Shown here: positions 47,069-54,630 of the stretch, in pieces
Position numbering within the stretch: position 1 is the first letter of the stretch
Layout: each line of letters begins with the position of its first letter
NCBI RefSeq assembly: GCF_002802985.1
Contig: NZ_NVPT01000010.1
Span: forward strand, 1 to 55,915
DNA: 55,915 bases
Direction: 5' to 3'
DNA from: Geodermatophilus chilensis
Lineage (GTDB): Bacteria > Actinomycetota > Actinomycetes > Mycobacteriales > Geodermatophilaceae
The notes under the pieces: model-generated
Told to the model about the DNA's origin: nothing
The model's database searches: none
The model's input: the letters and a program-made list of their open reading frames with translations, nothing else
Program-made: the position numbers and the translations under genes

Positions 47069-48910
47069 TCAGAACAGCGCAGCGGCCGGCTGGGCCACGT
47101 GCGCGGCGAGCCAGCCGCTCAGGTCCTCGGCGGGCATCGGCCGGGCCAGGTGGAAGCCCTGGGCGAAGGTGCAGCCGAGCTCGGTGGCCAGCTCCAGCTG
47201 ATCCGCGGTCTCCACGCCCTCGGCCTGGGTGCGCACGCCGCAGGCCCGGGCCAGCGCGACGACGGCGGCGATCGCCGCAGCCGCCTGGCTGCGCCGTCCC
47301 TCGGGGTAGGCGACCAGGCTCCGGTCGATCTTGAGCAGCCCGGTGGGCAGGGCCACCAGCTGCCCCAGCGAGGAGAAGCCGCCGCCGAAGTCGTCGATCG
47401 AGACCTCGACGCCGGAGCGGCGCAGCGCGGCGAACTGCGCGGCGGTGCGCTCGACGTCCTCGGCGACCGACCGCTCGGCCAGCTCCACGACGAGCTGCTC
47501 GGGTGGCAGCCCGGACTCCGCCAGCGCCTCGTGGACGTCGGCGACCAGCGTACCGGTGGCGACGTGGCTGGCGCTGATGTTCACCGAGGTGACCAGGTGC
47601 AGCCCGGCCGCCGCCCACGCCGCGGTCTGCCGGGTCGCGGTGCGCAGCACCCAGCGGGCGATCGGCGTCATCAGGTCGTGCTGGGCCGCCGTCGGCAGGA
47701 AGTCGGCCGGCGCGAGCAGGCCGCGGTGGGGGTGCTGCCAGCGGACGAGTGCCTCGACGCCGGTGCACCGGCCAGACGGCAGGTGCAGCACCGGCTGGTA
47801 GTGCAGCACCAGCTGGCCGTCGGCCACGGCGTCGCGCAGCTCGGCGGCGACGGTGGCCTTGTGCTGGGCGGCGGCGCGCAGGTCGGCGGTGAACAGCCGG
47901 ACCCGGTTGCGGCCGGCGGCCTTCGCCGCGTACATCGCGAGGTCGGCGTCGCGGACCAGGTCGGTCGAGCGCACCCGCGTGGGCCGGGACTCCGCCGCGG
48001 TCGCGATGCCGATGCTGACGCCGAGCCGCACCATCCGGCCGCTGAGGTCGAACGGGCGGTCGATGCTGGCCCGGCAGCGGTCGGCGAGGGCCTCCGCGCC
48101 GGTGCTGTCGCAGTCACGGCACAGGACGATGAACTCGTCGCCGCCCAGCCGGCCGACGGTGTCGCCGGCGCGGGTCACGCCGGTCAGCCGCTGCGCGATC
48201 TGGCGCAGCAGGTCGTCGCCGGCGTCGTGGCCGAGGGAGTCGTTGACGTCCTTGAAGCCGTCGATGTCGAGGAAGAGCACCGACACCGGCCCCCGGTCGT
48301 GCTGCTGCAGCTCGGCGTCGATCAGCTCGTGCAGGTGGGCGCGGTTGGGCAGCTCGGTGAGGGTGTCGTGGCGCGCCCGCCAGTCCGAGGCGCGCTCGGC
48401 GGCGACCCGGTTGGTGACGTCGGTGTGGGTGACGACGACCTGGCCGGCCTGGTCGACCCGGGAGGCCTGCAGGTGGACCCAGTACGTGCCGCCGCGCAGC
48501 TCGAGGGCGTAGTCGGCCTGCACCGAGGGCCGCTCGCCGCGGGAGAGCGCCCGCAGCTCGTCGATCAGCGTGGCGGTGCTGTCGTCGCCGTTGAGCCGGC
48601 GCGCCATGGCGAAGTAGTCGCCGTCCACCCCGATGCGCACCCGATCGTCGCCGAGGACGTCGGCGGCCTTCTCCCAGGCGGTGTTGGCGAGCAGCACCGT
48701 GCCGTTGGCGTCGATGAGCAGCGTCGGCGAGGGCAGCGCGTCGAGCACGGCCTCGACGACGACCGTGGACTGGGACGGCCCGTCGACCCGGCGGCGGACG
48801 TCGCGCGGCAACTGGGGCTCCTCCGGTCGTCGTCCCACGCGCTCCCCTGCCAGGTCCGAGCGGTCCTCGTCGGTCTCCGCGTCTACGGTGCCCAGGTGGA
48901 CGGCGCTCAT
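47069..48910 (-). CDS. PAS-GGDEF-EAL cyclic-di-GMP enzyme
   Basis: A 613-residue protein without membrane segments. Residues ~50-165 look like a PAS domain (VLDALPSPTLLIDANGTVLL), ~170-340 a diguanylate cyclase (TLTELPNRAHLHELIDAELQ, active site GRLGGDEFIVL) and ~345-600 a phosphodiesterase (GVEALVRWQHP, NISA, SIDDFGGGFSSLGQL, LLKIDRSLV, QAEGVETADQL). Both active sites look intact, so the output may depend on the PAS ligand. ATG 48910 overlaps the cutA stop by 4 bases. Confidence 0.92.
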   Translation of the reverse strand: MSAVHLGTVDAETDEDRSDLAGERVGRRPEEPQLPRDVRRRVDGPSQSTVVVEAVLDALPSPTLLIDANGTVLLANTAWEKAADVLGDDRVRIGVDGDYFAMARRLNGDDSTATLIDELRALSRGERPSVQADYALELRGGTYWVHLQASRVDQAGQVVVTHTDVTNRVAAERASDWRARHDTLTELPNRAHLHELIDAELQQHDRGPVSVLFLDIDGFKDVNDSLGHDAGDDLLRQIAQRLTGVTRAGDTVGRLGGDEFIVLCRDCDSTGAEALADRCRASIDRPFDLSGRMVRLGVSIGIATAAESRPTRVRSTDLVRDADLAMYAAKAAGRNRVRLFTADLRAAAQHKATVAAELRDAVADGQLVLHYQPVLHLPSGRCTGVEALVRWQHPHRGLLAPADFLPTAAQHDLMTPIARWVLRTATRQTAAWAAAGLHLVTSVNISASHVATGTLVADVHEALAESGLPPEQLVVELAERSVAEDVERTAAQFAALRRSGVEVSIDDFGGGFSSLGQLVALPTGLLKIDRSLVAYPEGRRSQAAAAIAAVVALARACGVRTQAEGVETADQLELATELGCTFAQGFHLARPMPAEDLSGWLAAHVAQPAAALF

Positions 48911-49260
48911 GCCCGCCCTCCCCCCTCTCCGCCCTGCGGCTCCCGGGTCTCCCGGACCACCCAGCTCAGGTAGTCGGGGGCGCCGCCGACGAGTGGCAGG
49001 GCGATGACGCAGGGGACGTCGTACGGGTGGAGCTCGGCGGTGCGGGCGACGACCTCCGGCACCAGCGACCGGCGCGTGTGCAGGGCGACGCGCGCCTCGG
49101 CCTCGTCGTGCACGGCACCCTCCCAGCGGTAGACCGACCGGATCGCGGCGAACTGGTGACCGCAGGCCACCAGTCTCTCCTCCACCAGTGTCCGTGTGTA
49201 CCCGCCCAGCCACTCGGCGTCGCTTCCGGTGACCACGATCTCGCACACGTCCTCCACCAC
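48907..49260 (-). CDS. cutA: Divalent cation tolerance protein CutA-like
   Basis: A ~117-residue CutA1 homologue: VCEIVVTGSDAEWLGGYTRT, then LVEERLVACGHQFAAIRSVY, RWEGAVHDEAEARVALHTRR and TAELHPYDVPCVIALPLVGG, all in family order. CutA forms a very stable trimer; the link to metal tolerance is weak. Start is uncertain: GTG 49260 or 49257, while TTG 49272 gives four extra residues. It overlaps the GGDEF-EAL gene by 4 bases and diverges from the 49312 gene. Confidence 0.85.
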   Translation of the reverse strand: MVEDVCEIVVTGSDAEWLGGYTRTLVEERLVACGHQFAAIRSVYRWEGAVHDEAEARVALHTRRSLVPEVVARTAELHPYDVPCVIALPLVGGAPDYLSWVVRETREPQGGEGGGRA

Positions 49261-49311
49261 GCGGTCATCCAACAGGGGTGGAGTGACAGGTCCGCGGGGT
49301 AGGGCGGGGCC

Positions 49312-49548
49312 ATGAGCGACGAGATGACCATCACGGTCGACAACGAGGAGTACGTCCTCCGGCCCGAGGGCGACACCCTCGCGATGGGCCGCCGGGTGGG
49401 CGGCGACACGGTCTGGCTCGAGGACGTCGCGCTGGCCAGCCTGTCCGAGGGCGCCCGCAGCGCCCTGGAGCGCGGGGACTCCTCCGACGAGGCGCTCCTG
49501 CTCGCCCTGCGCGGCGTGGTGGCCGCCGAGGTCCAGCGCGGCGGCTGA
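49312..49548 (+). CDS. Small acidic hypothetical protein
   Basis: 78 residues, acidic, no membrane segment or known domain seen. The start MSDEMTITVDNEEYVLRPEG suggests a small beta-rich fold followed by helices (LSEGARSALERGDSSDEALL). ATG 49312 is well placed after cutA's divergent start and 34 bases before the patatin gene, with which it may be co-transcribed. Function unknown. Confidence 0.6.
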   Translation: MSDEMTITVDNEEYVLRPEGDTLAMGRRVGGDTVWLEDVALASLSEGARSALERGDSSDEALLLALRGVVAAEVQRGG

Positions 49549-49582
49549 GCGGACCGGGAGGGGGCGTGCCTACGGTGCGGGC

Positions 49583-50587
49583 GTGACGCCCCCTCCCGAC
49601 CGGCTCCCGGCCGACCTGGTCCTCGAGGGCGGTGGGGTCAAGGGCATCGCCCTGGTCGGCGCCGCCGTCGAACTGCTGCGCCGCTACCGGTTCGAGCGGG
49701 TCGCCGGCTCCTCGGCCGGGGCCGTGCTCGCCGCCTTCCTCGCCACCGGGCTCGACGCCGAGGGCGTGCTCGAGCGGGCGTCCCGGCTGGAGTACGACCG
49801 CGTGCCCGACGCCTGGGCACCGGTGCCGGTCGTGGCGCCGGCGGTCGGCCTGCTCACCCGGTCGGGGCTGCACCCGGGGCGCTACGTCACCGAGTGGGTG
49901 CGCCGGGAGCTCGCCGACCTCGGCGTGCACACCTTCGGCGACCTGCGCCGCGACGACCCCGGGGACGACCCGGCGCTGGCGCCGTGGCAGCGCTACCGCC
50001 TGGTGGTGACGGCGACCGACGTCACCCGGGGCCGGCTGCTGCGGCTGCCCTGGGACTACCGCGACTACGGCCTGGACCCCGACGCGCAGCCGGTCGCCGA
50101 CGCCGTCCGGGCGTCACTGGCGATCCCGTACTTCTTCTCGCCGCAGACGCTGCGCGACCCCCGCACCGGGCGCCGCTCGACGCTGGTGGACGGCGGGGTG
50201 CTGTCCAACTTCCCGGTGGAGACCTTCGACCGCACCGACGCCGCGGCCCCGCGCTGGCCGACGTTCGGCGTCGGCGTCGGGGACACCCTCTCGGACGAGG
50301 ACGTGTCGGTCTTCCCCTGGCGCCGGCTGCCGGGGCCGCTGCGGCTGCTGGACTCGCTGGTGGCCACGACGGTCTCGGCGCGGGACCGGGCCTACCTCGC
50401 CCGGCCCTGCGTGCGGCGGCGCGCGGTCTCGGTCGACACCAGCGGCACCGGGCTCACCGAGTTCGACGTCGGCCCGGCCGAGCGCGCACGGCTGGTCGCC
50501 TCGGGGACGACGGCGGCGCGGGAGTTCCTCGCGGGGTGGGACTGGGCGGCCTACCTCCGCGAGTGCCGCGGTGTGGGGATCGGGTGA
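49583..50587 (+). CDS. Patatin-like phospholipase
   Basis: A 334-residue patatin-family acyl hydrolase. The oxyanion glycine loop is LEGGGVKGIALVGAAVELL, the nucleophile elbow is AGSSAGAVLAAFL (G-x-S-x-G) and the catalytic Asp is in LVDGGVLSNFPVE (DGG). There is no signal peptide, so a cytoplasmic or membrane-surface lipase is likely. GTG 49583 is the start. It ends 51 bases before a strong hairpin at 50638. Confidence 0.9.
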   Translation: MTPPPDRLPADLVLEGGGVKGIALVGAAVELLRRYRFERVAGSSAGAVLAAFLATGLDAEGVLERASRLEYDRVPDAWAPVPVVAPAVGLLTRSGLHPGRYVTEWVRRELADLGVHTFGDLRRDDPGDDPALAPWQRYRLVVTATDVTRGRLLRLPWDYRDYGLDPDAQPVADAVRASLAIPYFFSPQTLRDPRTGRRSTLVDGGVLSNFPVETFDRTDAAAPRWPTFGVGVGDTLSDEDVSVFPWRRLPGPLRLLDSLVATTVSARDRAYLARPCVRRRAVSVDTSGTGLTEFDVGPAERARLVASGTTAAREFLAGWDWAAYLRECRGVGIG

Positions 50588-50637
50588 TCGACGCGATCGT
50601 CCGACGGAGACGCCCGCGTCGGAGCCGGCACGCGGGG

Positions 50638-50680
50638 CGGCAGCACCTCCGGCCGTGACGGCCTGCCGGAGGTGCTGCCG
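50638..50680. terminator. Terminator between patatin and CHRD-like genes
   Basis: A perfect 16-bp stem (50638-50653 with 50665-50680) and 11-base loop between two converging genes; no T-run on either strand. Confidence 0.8.
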
Positions 50681-50744
50681 CCCGTGCGCCCTCGGCTACC
50701 GGCGGCCTGCCGCGGTTGCCGTGGGACGGTCGGCGTCCGGCCGA

Positions 50745-51446
50745 TCAGCCGTGGCGGTGGCCGTGGCCGTGGCCGTGGCCGTGGCTCCTGCCGCGCTCGT
50801 CGAGCTCGCCGCAGGCCACCGGGAGCTCCGCCTCCAGGGGTGCGCCCAGGGCCGTGATCGGCCCGGAGTCGTACATCCCGTCGTCGTCCAGGTCCTCACC
50901 GTGGATGACGATGTGCAGGTCGTCGAGCTCGTCGAGGACGCCCTCCGGGACGTCCATGAGGACGCGCTGGTACATCAGCTTCCCGCCCTTCCCGGCCACC
51001 GGAGCGCGGTCGAGGGCCAGCCCGGAACCCGCGCTGGTGTCGCCCTCCACGCTGAAGGTGACCTGGATCGGGCCGTAGGCCGGCAACCCGTCGGCGGTCT
51101 CGATCAGCCGGTCGTCCACGCCACCGGCCCGGAACTCCGGCCCGGGGCACTCGTTCCTCGCCTCGAGGTCGCCGTGGATGTGCATGAGGTGCGGGAGCAG
51201 CGGGCTGAGCCCGCGCGCGGTCACCTCGACCTTCAGCTCGCCGTCCACCTCGACGAGCGTGGCGCGACCGCGCACGTCGGACCCGCTGTCGGCCTTCGGG
51301 TGATGCGGCACGGGCTCCAGGCGGGCGGAGTAGGTCTCCGCATCCCGGTGGTCGTCGTGGTACCCGTCCGACGCGAGCGCGGGGGTGGCGAGGGCGGGCA
51401 GCAGGGCTGCCCCGGCCAGGACGCTGAACAGTGATCTGTTGCGCAT
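50745..51446 (-). CDS. Secreted CHRD-like domain protein with His-Gly tail
   Basis: 233 residues with a signal peptide (MRNRSLFSVLAGAALLPALA, cleavage after PALAS-like ALA). The mature part resembles a CHRD domain: RATLVEVDGELKVEVTARGL, HLMHIHGDLEARNECPG, and DDLHIVIHGEDLDDDGMYD, where His and Asp residues could bind metal. The C-terminus is SHGHGHGHGHRHG, coded by a tandem GGCCGT-type hexamer at 50749-50785. Function unknown; extracellular metal binding is a guess. Confidence 0.75.
   Translation of the reverse strand: MRNRSLFSVLAGAALLPALATPALASDGYHDDHRDAETYSARLEPVPHHPKADSGSDVRGRATLVEVDGELKVEVTARGLSPLLPHLMHIHGDLEARNECPGPEFRAGGVDDRLIETADGLPAYGPIQVTFSVEGDTSAGSGLALDRAPVAGKGGKLMYQRVLMDVPEGVLDELDDLHIVIHGEDLDDDGMYDSGPITALGAPLEAELPVACGELDERGRSHGHGHGHGHRHG
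50749..50785 (-). repeat. Hexanucleotide tandem repeat (His-Gly codons)
   Basis: Six near-identical CCGTGG units in a row encode the His-Gly tail of the secreted protein. Such a tract can change length by slippage in steps of two residues without breaking the frame. Confidence 0.85.
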
Positions 51447-51639
51447 GATGCTCCTGTCGGGAGAGTCGTCGGCCGAGTCACCGCGACTCGACGACGCTCC
51501 CGGTTCTCAGCCGGGCCCCGGCGCGGTCGGCTCCCGAGCAGGAGTTCTCGGGCCAGGTGCGTGTCCGGCACCCCTCCGTGACCCCGCTCACAGCGGAAGG
51601 TGGGCAACGCGACGATCCACGCCCGCCCCTCCGGTGCGG

Positions 51640-52680
51640 TCAGCCCTCCTCGCCGTCGACCAGCTCGAGGGCCATCTCGGGCCACCACTGCCCGGCCGGC
51701 GGGCCGCCGCCGCAGGTGCCGTCGGAGTCGCCGGGCTGCTTGATCCAGAGCAGGGCGTCGACCCGGTCGAGCCCGGGGGACGTCGTCGGCGCCGTGCCGA
51801 TCTCCCGCCCCGGCGGATTGCACCAGCGGCCCTCCCCGCCGGCGGCGTCCTCCGGCGGACCGACGCCGTTGCGGCTGGTGTCGACGAGGAAGTGGGCGGT
51901 CGGCGTCCCCTCGGGCGCGCCCTCCTCGAGCTGCCGGGACAGGTCCAGGCCGTACTCCGCGCTGGCCTCGGTGGTCTCGTAGTTGGAGACGTTGAGCGCG
52001 AAGCCGTCGGCGTGGTCGACGCCGCTGCGGCGCAGCGCCTCGGCGAGCGCCGGCACGTCGTCGACCCAGCTGGCGTTGCCGGCGTCCACGTAGACCCGCG
52101 TCTCCGGCTGCCGGTCGAGGATCTCCACGGCCTGGGTGAGCAGCTGGTAGCGGGCGGCGGAGTCCACCCCCTCACAGCCGACCAGGGCCTGCGGGACGGC
52201 GTCCGGCTCGAGGACGACGACCGCGGGCCGGTCGCCCAGCGCCGCCGCGAAGCTGCCGATCCAGGCCAGGTAGGCGTCGACGTCGGCGGCGCCGCCGGCG
52301 GAGTAGGACCCGCAGTCCCGCCCCGGCACGTTGTAGGCCACCAGCACCGGGAGCTCCCCCGCGGCGGCCGCGGCCTGAGAGATCTCCTCGACCGCCGGAT
52401 AGGGGTTCTCGGGCGTGGCGATCCAGTTGGCGGTCGGCTGCTCGGCCAGCGGGGCGAGCGCCTCGGCGTCCGCCGTCCGCCCCTCGGCGCGGGCCTGCGC
52501 GACGGCGACGGGGGCGTGGCCCTCGGGGTTGAGCCAGAGCTCCTCCCCCGCCAGCCGGCTCGACTCCTCGGCCGCGGCGTCGGGTGTGTCGGCGCTGCCG
52601 CCACAGGCGACCGCGGTGCCGGCGACGGCCGCCAGCACCGTGGCCCGGACGGAGCGTCGGGCGTGCAGACGCGTCCTCAT
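51640..52680 (-). CDS. GH6 family endoglucanase-like protein, probable lipoprotein
   Basis: A 346-residue glycoside hydrolase family 6 protein. VLVAYNVPGRDCGSYSAGG and AVVVLEPDAVPQAL are the two family signatures, with the catalytic acid Asp in EPD; HFLVDTSRNG and LLWIKQPGDSDGTC complete the cleft. The N-terminus ends VAGTAVACGGSAD, a relaxed lipobox, suggesting anchoring at the cell surface. ATG 52680 overlaps the glxA-like stop by 4 bases. In streptomycetes a GH6 protein (CslZ) is encoded with CslA and GlxA and trims the glucan. Confidence 0.88.
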   Translation of the reverse strand: MRTRLHARRSVRATVLAAVAGTAVACGGSADTPDAAAEESSRLAGEELWLNPEGHAPVAVAQARAEGRTADAEALAPLAEQPTANWIATPENPYPAVEEISQAAAAAGELPVLVAYNVPGRDCGSYSAGGAADVDAYLAWIGSFAAALGDRPAVVVLEPDAVPQALVGCEGVDSAARYQLLTQAVEILDRQPETRVYVDAGNASWVDDVPALAEALRRSGVDHADGFALNVSNYETTEASAEYGLDLSRQLEEGAPEGTPTAHFLVDTSRNGVGPPEDAAGGEGRWCNPPGREIGTAPTTSPGLDRVDALLWIKQPGDSDGTCGGGPPAGQWWPEMALELVDGEEG

Positions 52681-54602
52681 CGGACGTGCACCCAGCGCGC
52701 CGGGGAGGGGAGGCCCTCGGAATCGACCACGACCAACATGTACCAGCCGTTCGGCGTGAGGCCCTCCTCCTCGGGGACGCCGAGCTCGTAGGACCCGCTG
52801 CCGGCCGACTGCACGTCGAGGGCGATGGAGCGCTGCTCGGGGTCGGTCTGGTGGGTCACCGCGCTGGGCCGCATCAGCCGCGCCTCGGTGACGTCCCCGT
52901 CGGTGGCGACCGGGAAGGCGCCGCCCCGGGTGACCTCCTGCGGTGCGTCGGTGATCTCCGGGCGGTCCCCGGCGAAGAGGTACGGCGGGGAGTAGATCTC
53001 GATCCGGGTCTCGAACCTCCCCGGGATGGTGTTCTCCTCGTCGGAGAACAGCGGGTCCGAGCCCATGGTCATGACCCGGCCGTCGGGCAGCAGCAGCGCG
53101 GTGGCGTGGTAGTTGCGCCCGACCCGGTTCGGCGCCGCCTCGTGCAGGTGGCCGCTGTGCGGGTCGTACATCGTGGTCAGGTGCAGGTCGCTCTGCGAGT
53201 TGCCGCGGTAGCCGACCGAGCCCCCGGTGAGCAGGGTCGAGTCGTCGGGCAGCGTGACCGCGTTGAGGTAGCGGGCGGGGCTGGGGTAGTCGGTGGCGGC
53301 CGGCTCGTAGCGCGGCTCGGGCTCGGTCAGGTCGACGACGTCGAAGCGCGCCGTGGACTCCTCGCTGTCGCCGACCCCGCCGCCGCCGACGATGCCCACC
53401 CGCTGGTCCTGCGCGGGCGCGAGCATGAAGGAGCTGCTGGTCTCGTTGAACTCCGGGTCGCGCAGGCCGGGGACGTCCTGCCAGCTGTTGTCCTCGAGGT
53501 CCCAGATGCCGGGCCGGCGGCCCTCCTCGGCCGGTCCGTAGCCGGTGTTGGAGCCGCTGTAGAACAGTCGGTACCCGTCGGCCAGGCGGAACAGGGCTGG
53601 GTAGGTCGGGAAGTAGCGCTCCAGGTCCGGGCGCTCCTCCCAGGTGCGGGTGGCCGGGTCGTAGACCTCGTTCTCCCCCTCGAGGACCTGGCCGTGCTCG
53701 TCGAGACCGGAGACGGCGAGCACGCCGCCGTCCTCCAGGCCGACCAGCGTGGGGTACCAGCGGGACTCGGTCAGCCGGTCGGTCTCGCGGTAGGTCTCGG
53801 TGGCGACGTCGAACTCGTAGGAGGCGTCGAGCCCGCGGTAGTTCTGCTTGTCCAGGGTGATGGTGTCGCCCTGGCCGTAGAGGGTGGCGCGCTCCTCGGC
53901 GTCGAGGCCCTCGACCTGGAACTGCTGGCCGCCGTTGACGACCGGGGCGTCGCCCTCCGCCTCGGCCTCGATCCACACGTCCTGTTCGCCGGCCATGGAG
54001 CTGCCGTCGGCCATCAGGTGCGCGGGCGACACCGTGACGTCCGCCTCCGACACGTAGCTGTGGCCGCGTGCGGTGAACCGGGTGCCAGCGGGCAGGGTGA
54101 CCGACTCGTCGAGGCGCTCGTTCTTCACGGTGAGCACGCCGGCGGCCCTGGTGACGTCCCCGGCGAGCACCTCGTACTCCCGCGTGCCGCCGGCGATGAG
54201 CAGGTTGCCGTCGGGCAGGTAGGCGTGCCCGGAGCAGAACAGGTCCTCCGGCGTCGGCACCTCCTTGGTGTCACCGGTGACCGGGTCCCAGACGATCGTC
54301 TCGAAGCTGCCGGCCTCGAAGTCCTGGGCGTCGTTGCCCGACCCGGCGACGAGCAGCACCTTGCCGGTGTGCAGCAGCGCGGCGTGGACGGCCTGCGTCC
54401 GGTACTCCTCGGGCAGCTCGATGGTCTCCCACGAGCCGTACTGCGCCTTGTACTCCGGCTGGCTGCGCTGGAAGTCGTCGTAGGCCTCCTGCGCGACGGC
54501 GGTGACGACCGGGCCGTTGGCCGCGACCAGCCCGGCCACCGTCGCGGCGACCAGGGCAGCGTTGCGCAGCCGGCGGCTGCGCCTCGGCTTGGGGCGGTTC
54601 AT
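52677..54602 (-). CDS. glxA: GlxA-like copper radical oxidase
   Basis: A 641-residue protein with an N-terminal membrane anchor or signal (LVAATVAGLVAANGPVVTAV) and a galactose-oxidase-like beta propeller plus DUF1929-type C-terminus. The copper site of galactose oxidase can be traced: Cys in DLFCSGHAYLPDG and Tyr in RWYPTLVGLEDG (the cross-linked pair), Tyr-His in RNYHATALLLPDG and His in AVTHQTDPEQR. GlxA oxidises the CslA-made glycan in Streptomyces and is needed for its deposition. The start overlaps the end of cslA (read across its frameshift), and its stop overlaps the GH6 gene by 4 bases. Confidence 0.9.
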   Translation of the reverse strand: MNRPKPRRSRRLRNAALVAATVAGLVAANGPVVTAVAQEAYDDFQRSQPEYKAQYGSWETIELPEEYRTQAVHAALLHTGKVLLVAGSGNDAQDFEAGSFETIVWDPVTGDTKEVPTPEDLFCSGHAYLPDGNLLIAGGTREYEVLAGDVTRAAGVLTVKNERLDESVTLPAGTRFTARGHSYVSEADVTVSPAHLMADGSSMAGEQDVWIEAEAEGDAPVVNGGQQFQVEGLDAEERATLYGQGDTITLDKQNYRGLDASYEFDVATETYRETDRLTESRWYPTLVGLEDGGVLAVSGLDEHGQVLEGENEVYDPATRTWEERPDLERYFPTYPALFRLADGYRLFYSGSNTGYGPAEEGRRPGIWDLEDNSWQDVPGLRDPEFNETSSSFMLAPAQDQRVGIVGGGGVGDSEESTARFDVVDLTEPEPRYEPAATDYPSPARYLNAVTLPDDSTLLTGGSVGYRGNSQSDLHLTTMYDPHSGHLHEAAPNRVGRNYHATALLLPDGRVMTMGSDPLFSDEENTIPGRFETRIEIYSPPYLFAGDRPEITDAPQEVTRGGAFPVATDGDVTEARLMRPSAVTHQTDPEQRSIALDVQSAGSGSYELGVPEEEGLTPNGWYMLVVVDSEGLPSPARWVHVR

Positions 54603-54630
54603 CGGGTGCTCTCCTGGGTCTGGGGGACGT

